DNA of 64,000 bases from Lithobates sylvaticus (Eukaryota > Chordata > Amphibia > Anura > Ranidae), in contig CM053029.1 in the NCBI GenBank assembly GCA_028564925.1, forward strand, positions 426,610,303-426,674,302. Reading direction: 5' to 3'. The position numbers were made by a program, and so were the translations under genes. Each line of letters begins with the position of its first letter. The stretch's first letter is position 1. Shown here in pieces: positions 56,313-64,000 of the stretch. The notes beneath the pieces were generated by a model that was not told the DNA's origin, searched no databases, and saw only the letters and a list, made by a program, of their open reading frames with translations.

Positions 56313-56540
56313 TTAACCACTTAAAGTCCAAATCTTTTTCTGACACTTGTTTAAGTTAAAATCAATATTGTTTGCTAGAAAATTACTTGGAACCCCCAAA
56401 CATTTCCGCATCATGTGCGTAAATTCACACAAATAGCCATTTACACATTGTGCATAATGAGAATGCGAGAATACGTTTTTGTACGTAAACTGCATATATG
56501 CGAAAATGTGCGCAAATACGTACAAATACATACAAAAAAA
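56313..56540 (+). repeat. Second-family repeat fragment
   Basis: TTTAACCACTTAAAGTCC, then TTTGCTAGAAAATTACTTGG and AACCCCCAAACATT, parallel 4887-4985. Short and diverged. Confidence 0.6.
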
Positions 56541-56911
56541 GTCTGAAAAAGTAGATGCTCAAATAGGAGGAGTATCATGTGCAAGAGGCCTATGTGTATA
56601 TAGTGTAATGATGATGTGTTCTGGGCACACCAAAACTGTTAGATGACACGGGACAGCTATGTTGTTCGAAATTCCCTGTCAGTTATGACATTTTGTTACA
56701 ATAAGACACATAACAGCAGTGATTCCCTAACCATAATCCCAGGACGTGCATCTCCTATAATGACAACCACTTAGTTGCATTTCAAACATCCTTATCATCC
56801 TGTTGATAGACCCAGTAGAACCTATTGGGCAATATCAAAGTCAAAGCATTGCAAGTATATAACCTTTTGATTTAGGCATGATAGAGTAGAGTAGTAGTAG
56901 TGACTGTAGAG

Positions 56912-57170
56912 TTGCACGATTCTGGCTAAAATGAGAATCACGTTTTTTTTGCTTAGGATAGATCACGATTCTCTCACGATTCTTGCCACGTTACATAATC
57001 TTTCACATTGAAATAAAAAAAAATTGGGCTAACTTTACTGTTTAGTTTTTTTATTTTTATTCATTGAAGTGTATTTTTCCCCAAAAATTGCATTTGAAAG
57101 ACCGCTGGGCAAATACAGTGTGACATAAAATATTGCAGCAATTGCCATTTTATTCTCTAGGGTCTCTGCT
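56912..57170. repeat. hAT-like MITE fragment
   Basis: GTTGCACGATTCTGGCTAAA, AGATCACGATTCTC and CACGATTCTTGCC repeat the CACGATTCT word typical of a widespread vertebrate hAT-derived MITE (from memory, unchecked). Confidence 0.45.
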
Positions 57171-57840
57171 AAAATATATATAATAAAGAAACAAAAAAGC
57201 TGCGCATACCAGTGAAAAAATTATGAATACGTGCACACATAAATTAATAACCAGTGTGAATAAATCTTTTTCTTAAATGTTATACCGTGACCTGATGGAC
57301 TTCGCCACACAAATCCACCAGTGTGACCTGTTAGGCACGTAAACGAATCCAAAAGTATATAGAGTCAATTCTAAATTGTACGTTGAAAAATACAAACTGG
57401 AAAATACAAATCAAGTGATATATATAAATAATAAATAATTAGAAGTCCATATGTGAAAAATTAAAGTCCAATGAACAAATGGCCCATCAAGCAAAAAATG
57501 GGTATAAAATGCAGCAACACCCAAATGGTCAAAAAAATAATATATCTTTAAAGAAACTTGATCCGGGGTTATGTGAAATCTTGTGCACCACCACCACTGA
57601 ATAAAGTTCCTGCTTACCAGAAAGAGTTGATCCCCCGTCACAGAGGATCAAACAGGCATCACACAAAATAACTCTTGTAGCGGCCTCCACTAAAACTACA
57701 GGCAAAGATCTCCCGATCCTCCAAAACGGTCACTCAATGGTCCTCCAGTGCTCATACACAGGTATGCATCCTGCATTTCTGAGTCTTTATTAAATGCTGA
57801 AAATACTTATCAGAAATTCCATGTATGTACAGATAGGTCA
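57171..57840. other. AT-rich sequence, unclassified
   Basis: No long frame or inverted ends. It may be part of an older retroelement; nothing in it supports a call. Confidence 0.4.
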
Positions 57841-57843
57841 CGT

Positions 57844-57925
57844 CATGAACTCATCTGTTATCCGATTCCTTGCTTTCTGTATGTCAGCTTTGTTTGCAAG
57901 GAATCGGATAACAGATGAGTTCATG
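57844..57925. other. Perfect 30-bp hairpin
   Basis: CATGAACTCATCTGTTATCC and the next 10 bases (57844-57873) are repeated as an exact reverse complement at 57896-57925 with a 22-base loop. The adjacent GACATCCGAC/GGATG words continue to about 58060 and suggest a MITE terminus. Confidence 0.85.
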
Positions 57926-58379
57926 ACATGTCCGCTGACATCCGACCCGTGTGACGGATGAAAACCCTATTTTTCCATCCGTCTGGCAGATCGGATCGGA
58001 TGAAAATGGACTCTACAATCCGTCTTCATCCGATCCCCCATAGAGGAGAGCGGCACACTGACAGGTCTGTCCCTGCACAGTGTGCCAAGATGAATCGGTC
58101 ATCTGCCTGCTCAGCGGGAATCGACGGACAGAACCTTGCTGAGCAAAGCAGAGCCCATACATGGACACGTCCGAGGGGAAAGGCCCTTAATCAAACATTT
58201 TTTCACCAAGTCAAAACAAAGCTTAATCATAAAAACTTTTATTATACAAAGCATTTCAGTCATGCATCAGTAAACCTCTATTTTAAGGGGTCTCTCACTA
58301 GAACAAATAGGCGCTGGTTCACACATTCACGTTTTAACGCACACACTGGAAAAACACTAAAATGCATCAAAGACAATGT

Positions 58380-59100
58380 CATGCTAGGTTCACACCATTG
58401 CATTTCCAATTTCATGCCTTTGATAACTTTTCCTTTAAACCCCACGTCCAATCACTATACAAATCTTGCCGCCTTAACATCTCCAAAATACACCCCTTTC
58501 TAACCAATGATACAACAAAGCTCTTAATTCACTCCCTGGTCATCTCTTGCCTTGACTACTTCAACTCCCTTCTCATTGGCTTACCTCTACATAGTCACCC
58601 AACAAATGAAATTCAAAATACTAACATCAACTTACAAAACCATCCACAGCTTAGCCCCCAACTACATCACTAGCCTAGTCTCAAAAAACCAACCTAATAA
58701 TTTTCTTCGTTCCTCTCAAGACCTCCTACTCTAGCTCCCTCGTCACTCCTCCTAGCATGCTTGCATCCAAGACTTTTCCAGAGCCTCTCCAATCCTATGG
58801 AACTCCTTGCCCCAATCTGTCCAATTATCTCCTATTAGCTTTTAAACGATCCCTGAAAACCTTCTTCAGAGAAGCCTATTCTACCCACACCTAAACAACT
58901 GTATTTTAATTTTCTCCATCAGCTCATCCCCCACAGTTATTACCTTTTGTTTCACTTGACCTTCCCTTTTAGATTGCAAGCTCCAACAAGCAGGGCCCTC
59001 TGATTCCTCCTGTATTGAATTGTATTGTAACTGTACTGTCTGCCTTCATTTTGTGCTGCACAAACTGTTGGCACTATATAAATCCTGTATAATATTATTA
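58380..59100 (+). pseudogene. CR1/Rex1-type LINE, 3' fragment of the RT gene
   Basis: Plus frames carry the C-terminal RT words LLIHSLVISCLDYFNSLLIG (58530-58590), FKILTSTYKTIHSLAPNYI (58610-58670) and LRSSQDL (58712-58732), then degraded WNSLP-like and FKRSLKTFFREAY-like sequence. The 3' end is CTATATAAATCCTGTATAAT, the usual style for this LINE group. Several stops and one frameshift near 58590; 5'-truncated. Confidence 0.75.
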
Positions 59101-59207
59101 ATGTTGTTCAATAGATATTTTGCACATAGGTCGATGTGCATTTTTTGATGCATATCCATGAAGGCCAATAAAAACTATTTGGGCTTCTAAAAGAAAAAAG
59201 TGCGGTT

Positions 59208-59640
59208 TTACAAGAAACAAAAACATTTATACTTGCCTATATGGCTGCAGCATTGATCTGATGATGCAGCTGTTCCCCTCCGGCTCTACACTGAGAACTG
59301 AGTGATCAATCACTTCTCGGTCTTCAGTGATTCAGTCACCGGCTCTCTTCTCTGCCTTCCAGCACTCGCTGGAATGTTGAGCTGTGGAGGGGACAGGAAT
59401 GGCTGGCTCATGCTCTCAGCATCGTGCTGAGAAGCTTAGCCAGCTGCCAGTCAGGCATCTGGGTGGATCCTAGCAATATAGTTAGGATCACAGCAGAGCC
59501 TGGTCCAGCTCTGTGAGGTCAGCCAACAGCGGGCTTTCAAATCTGGGGCACAGGAATGCAAAACTAAGTGCAGTTCTGTGATCCCCAGAAGTATGGCCAA
59601 AAAGCTTTGGCCATACTTCTTTTAACTAGAGGCTGAAACA
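59208..59640. repeat. MITE-like repeat with GGCCATACTTCT hairpin
   Basis: CCTCCGGCTCTACACTGAGAAC near 59278 resembles the complement of sequence near 55780 (GTTCTCAGTGTAGAGGC), linking it to the repeat at 55484 in reverse orientation. AGAAGTATGGCCAAAAAGCT with its complement forms a hairpin at about 59588-59622. Confidence 0.5.
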
Positions 59641-60119
59641 CATCATACATGAGTTTTTGTATGCATTGCCATTGACTTCTATAGGCCTCAAAATTTATGA
59701 AAGATAAAAACATGCATATTTTTCCAAAACGATCTGCAGTGCACAAATGTGAACAGGCTCTGTCTATAACATTGCCTTTGATGAGACAAGCATTCTAGCC
59801 CTTTCCCACATAAATGTTAAAATGCAAGTGTGTGAACAGGGCTCTATAGAGATGGATGTATGTGCTGTGCTGCAGCGCATTTCCTCCGAAAATAGGTCAT
59901 GTATGGTTTTTTTCTTTTTTTTTTTCACAATCAAAAGGTTTTTATTTAGAAAAAAATTGCATACAGTAAGATTAACAAAGAGGCAGTTTAGAAGGCAAGT
60001 TACAGTCAAGTTAGGAGACATACAATGTCTCAACAGTAAACCAACAGTAGGCATAACTTTTATGTATCGTACGTTATGAATTATCATTGGAGAGTTCACT
60101 GAACATTCATTGTTTGTAT

Positions 60120-60225
60120 GAGGGTATGGGGGGGTCGGAGGGGGGGGGGGTGAGGGGGGGTCTGCGAGGTGGGGGGTGGAGGGGGGGGTAGAGGGGAGGG
60201 GGAAAAAAAAAAAAAAGGGGGGGGG
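60120..60225. repeat. G-rich tract in LINE 3' UTR
   Basis: Many runs of 4-10 G on plus separated by T or A, such as GGAGGGGGGGGGGTGAGG, forming a strong G-quadruplex candidate on plus; C-rich in the LINE RNA. Confidence 0.8.
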
Positions 60226-60335
60226 CCAGGAATGTCTTAAGTGTGTTTAGGATTCTGGTCATGGTCGGTTCTTGTCTTTAACAGACACTAATTGGCTTAT
60301 GGTTATTAGTGTTTGTAACACGTTAATTCAGTGAT

Positions 60336-63300
60336 TTAGGAGGATAGGTTAATGTATTCCGTCGATAGTGTGAAAACTAACCAGGGCTGCCACTGTGATG
60401 AAAAGTTAGAACAGTCTTCTTTTTTCATTGCAAGTATTTCTTCAATTCTGTACATATAGTTGGTCCTGTCCAGCCAGTCCTTGACCGTGGGGGTGTGAGT
60501 GGTTTTCCAGTGCAAAGGTATTAGGCTTTTGGCTGCTGTAAGGAGGTGCCTGGTTAAGGACCTTTTGTATTTTCTGATTGAAAACGTGTTAATATGCAAT
60601 AGACATGCAGCTGCGTCTAAAGTGATTTTTGTGTCTGTAATGTGCTTAATCCACCTAATAATTTGGTTCCAGTAGTCAAGGACTGGGGGACATTCCCACC
60701 AGAGATGTAAAAGAGTACCTGTGTCGTTGTTGCATCGCCAGCACATATCTGAGGTGACCATTTTTTGGTCTTAACTGGTGTTATGTACCACTGCGTGAGG
60801 AGTTTGTATGAGATTTCTTGGTATTTTGTGCTGAGTGAGCATCTGTGTGCAAATATACACGCTTTATCCCATTGTGCGCTGGCGATTACAACCCCGAGTT
60901 CATTCTCCCATCTTTCTCTGTGTCTATTTCTGCTTTGTTTGGGTGAGTGGAGTAGCCATTTGTAGGCAAGGGAGGTTGTGTTGGTTGTTTGTGAGCCTTT
61001 GAGGCATATGTCTTCTAGGGGTGTGAGTTTTTGGAAGTATGAGGGACGGTATTTGCTGTTTAAGAGGAAGTCCTGAACTTGTATATAGAACCAATAGTTT
61101 GAGAAAAAGTCTCCATATTCCATTTTGAGTGTCTCTAGGGATTTAATCTTGTTGCCAGAGATGCAGTGTTTGGCCAGAAGTTTGTGAGATTGTTCCTGAG
61201 TTGAAAGTGGAGTGCATATTCGTCCTGTCGGAAAGTCTGGGTTATTGGTTAACGGAGTCAGCGGGCCTGGGATGGTAGCTAGTTCATGTTTGGTGGCAGT
61301 TGCGTGCCAAATTTTGATGGTGTTTGCGACAAGTGGGTGGGTAATGTCTTTGGTGTGTCTAGAATGCATAGTCCATGGGTAGAAGGGTAAGTGTATTTTG
61401 CTTTTTGGTAGTTCAAGGTTCACCCAGTCTTTTGTGTGGCTATGACAGTGCCAATCAATAACCCTGGAGATATGTGAGGCCTGATAATATTTTTTGAAGT
61501 CGGGGAGGCCTATGCCTCCCTGATCTTTGGGCCTAGTTAAGGTACTAAAGTCAATCCTGGGTTTCTTAGTAGACCATAAGAAGCTTCTTTGGATGGAGAG
61601 CAATTTTGAGAAAAAGGTGTTGGGTATGTTTATGGGTAGTGCGTTAAAAAAATATAGTAGTCTGGGGAGAATTGTCATCTTTAAGATTGATGCTCTTCCG
61701 AACCACGAGAATTGTTTTGGGGACCATCTTTGGAGGTCTTTGGTTATATCATTCAGTAGGGTAGAAAAGTTGGTCCTATATTGGTCGTCAATTTGAGGGG
61801 TCAGTCTTATTCCTAAGTATTTAAGGGAGGCGAGTTCCCATTTAAATTTAAAGTTCCCTTTAAGTGGGTTGATCTTGTCTGGTGGAATATTTAGGTTCAG
61901 GGCTTCAGATTTAGATTGGTTTATTTTAAAATTTGAGATGTATCCATATGTCGCAAATATGTCTATAAGGATTGGGAGTGTGGTGTGTGGTTGTGTAATA
62001 AAGAAAAGGAGGTCATCCGCATATGCAGCTGTCTTGTATTCTCTTTTGTGTATGTTAAAGCCCTTAATATCTGGTGACTGGTTGATCGTTCTGATGAGTG
62101 GTTCTAGTGTAAGGATGAAGAGCAGGGGGGAGAGGGGGCAGCCTTGTCTCGTACCATTATATATATGAATTGGGTCAGATAGGGTATTATTCATTTTGAT
62201 TCTGGCTTGTGGTTTTTGATAGAGGGCCTTGATCCAGTTCATCATATTGCCGTGGAGACCTACATGTGTACAGGTTGCAAACATGTATTCCCAAGAGACC
62301 CTATCGAAGGCCTTCTCGGCGTCTGTGGAGACCAGAAGACCTTCGAGCTTTTGTTGATGTGCATAATAAATCAGGTTTAGAGTCTTTGTAATATTGTCTC
62401 TCGCTTCTCTGCCCGGCATGAAGCCTACCTGTTCAGGGCCGATGATTTGGGATAGTAGGGGTTTTAGCCTGTTAGCTAGGATTTTTGCTAATAATTTAAC
62501 GTCTATATTGAGGAGTGATATCGGTCTAAAATTTGCACAGTCGGTGTGGTCTTTGTCGGGTTTGGGGATGATCGCTATGTGGGCCATAAGAAGAGAGTCT
62601 GAGTTATTTTTGTGAGAAGCTAAATAGTTGAAGGCTGTAAGTAATGGTTTAGAGAGTAAGGGTAAGAACGTCTTGTAGTACTGGGAGGTTAGGCCGTCTG
62701 GTCCTGGGCTTTTTCCTGTTTTTAATTGTCTGATTACGTCTTGGATTTCGGTTAGGGTTATGGGAGCATTCAGGGTATCTGAGTCTAGGGTGGGTAGGGC
62801 GGGCAATTTACTGTTTTCCAGAAAAGTTTTTATCAGGTCTTCCCTGTTGAGGTCTACATGTGCTGGTTTATGTTGCGTGGGTAGATTATAAAGTTTAGAG
62901 TAGAATTCTTGAAATAGTTTTGCTATTTTTTCAGAGTTATGTTCCATGGTGCCTTCCTTGTTACGGATAGCGTGTATGTGATTAGCCATTGTGGCATCTC
63001 TCAGAGCCCTAGCCAGCTGTTTACCGCTCTTGTCTCCTTGTTCATAGAAAACGCTTTTTCGGAAGAACAAGGCTTTTTGTGTTTGGAGTTGCAAGATTTG
63101 CAGTAACTCCTTCCTGCATTGGGTAAGTTCAGCAGCTGTTATGGCTGTAAGGGATTGTTTATGTTGTGTTTCTAGTTGAGCTATTTTATTTGTTAGATCT
63201 GAGATCGTTTTATTCTTTTCTTTTTTCTTTCTAGCTCCCCACTTAATAAACTCCCCCCTGATGACGCTTTTGTGTGCCTCCCAGTTATTGAGTGGGTTCG

Positions 63301-64000
63301 AGTCAATGTTGGTTCTGAAGTAGTTGGTGATTGATTCGTGTATGTCATCATGGATATTTTGGTCGGTGAGTAAAGAAGCATTTAGTCCCCAGTTAAAAGA
63401 GGGGCGGTTGGTCTGGCTGAATTTTAGGGTGATGGCTGTGGGTGCGTGGTCCGATAATGTGATAATGCCTATGTCTGCTCTTACAATGTTGGGCAAGTCA
63501 CGTTGGGTTATAAAAATCAGATCGATCCTCGAGTAACGCCTATGAGGGTGTGAAAAATAGGAAAAGTCCTTGTCAGTGGGGTGTGTTGTTCTCCATGAGT
63601 CCACCAGAGTAAGGGAATGTAATAGAAGTTTGATACGTTTCAGGATTCTGTAAGAGACATATGTGTGTCCGGTTGAGGTGTCTTGAAGTGGGGATAATGG
63701 TATGTTGAAATCGCCTCCTAGGACGATACATCCTTCAGCAAACCATTTAAGTTCGCTTATTATCGTGTTACAGAAGGTAATATGAGCTTTATTTGGGAAG
63801 TACACGTTCGCCAGGGTTATGGGTTTCCCAGAAACCTTTTAAAAAGATGTACCGTCCCTCTGGGTCTATGAGTTGGTTGGTCAGTTCAAAGGGGGCATTT
63901 TTATTTATGAGGATTGAAACACCCTTTGTTTTGGCTTGTGGGTTTGTTGCGTGGTATGCTTTAGTAAAGAGGTTATTGGTGATTCTGGGTATGTTTTGTC
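60336..64000 (-). pseudogene. L1-type ORF2: AP endonuclease and reverse transcriptase
   Basis: Makes the nick and cDNA in target-primed retroposition. The endonuclease starts beyond the window (GVSILINKNAPFELT near 63910) and continues with VLGGDFNIPL, YSRIDLIFI and LSDHAPTAI. RT motifs: KTGKSPGPDGL (62700), NFRPISLLNIDVKLLAKILA, GFMPGREARDNI, AFDRVSWEYM, GTRQGCPLSPLLFIL and the active site AYADDLLFF (about 62020), then LKYLGIRLT. The C-terminus has a zinc knuckle, MCWRCNNDTGTLLHLWWECP (60745-60690). One base is gained in a T/A run at about 63833-63846 and one shift occurs in the T run 60761-60766 just before the knuckle. The central 1062 codons are open. All catalytic motifs are intact. Confidence 0.9.

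Larger units (their letters stand above)
59908..64000 (-). mobile_element. L1-type LINE, nearly intact, runs off the window
   Basis: Minus strand. ORF2 covers the window edge to 60336. The 3' UTR (60335-59930) is C-rich in sense (the G-rich tract 60120-60225 on plus), with AATAAA in sense near 59942 and an A-rich tail at 59908-59928. The 5' end, ORF1 and target duplication lie outside the window. Only two frameshifts are seen, both in homopolymer runs, so the copy is fairly young. Confidence 0.9.

Noticed and set aside
58362-58673. Host protein of about 100 residues
   Set aside because: The words LDYFNSLLIG and TYKTIHSLAPNY identify it as a LINE reverse-transcriptase tail.

Overview
This 64 kb window is almost entirely interspersed repeats and transposons. 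I found no host protein-coding gene, rRNA or tRNA that I can support. The mix points to an anuran amphibian, probably a large ranid-type frog genome: dense TTAA-bounded repeats that start CCACTT and end AAGTGG, a DIRS tyrosine-recombinase retrotransposon, L1/Tx1-type and CR1/Rex1-type LINEs, PIF/Harbinger, hAT and Tc1 DNA transposons, and many foldback MITEs. The taxon is inferred from repeat style; no database was searched.

Layout. 1-9 kb holds TTAA-family copies, one nested in an ATGCAT-rich satellite, and a long composite copy that itself carries a kilobase-scale inverted duplication, ~350-bp tandem repeats and a retroposon with a 13-bp target duplication. 9-12 kb holds more TTAA copies and a Harbinger MITE. 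12.2-25.15 kb is a broken minus-strand DIRS element, split by a TTAA copy (13073-14081) and by a complete three-gene PIF/Harbinger transposon (14387-21996). 25-34 kb holds foldback MITEs, another TTAA copy and a decayed hAT transposase. 34.7-39.9 kb is a whole-looking gag-only LTR retrotransposon on the minus strand whose two 703-bp LTRs look identical. 40-48.8 kb holds a reversed TTAA copy with a long TA tract, a Tc1 remnant, a Harbinger MITE, an L1 fragment and two solo LTRs with target duplications. 48.9-52.3 kb is AT-rich and featureless apart from one tandem duplication. 52.3-59.9 kb holds a broken Tc1 transposon, several MITE-like repeats and a CR1/Rex1-type LINE 3' end. 59.9-64 kb is a nearly intact minus-strand L1-type LINE that runs off the window.

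The best candidate for an unusual functional system is the 7.6 kb Harbinger. It has matching terminal inverted repeats, a TAA target duplication and repeated ACACACGGTCGGA-type subterminal motifs. Its three open genes are a two-exon DDE transposase, a three-exon Myb/SANT-like protein and a MADF-domain protein. The last two are divergently transcribed from a ~310-bp shared promoter. All splice junctions keep frame. Vertebrate Harbingers are usually described with a transposase and one Myb-like partner, so a second, different DNA-binding partner is notable. Several short elements in the window end in similar GTACACACGGTCGGA-like sequence and could be its non-autonomous relatives.
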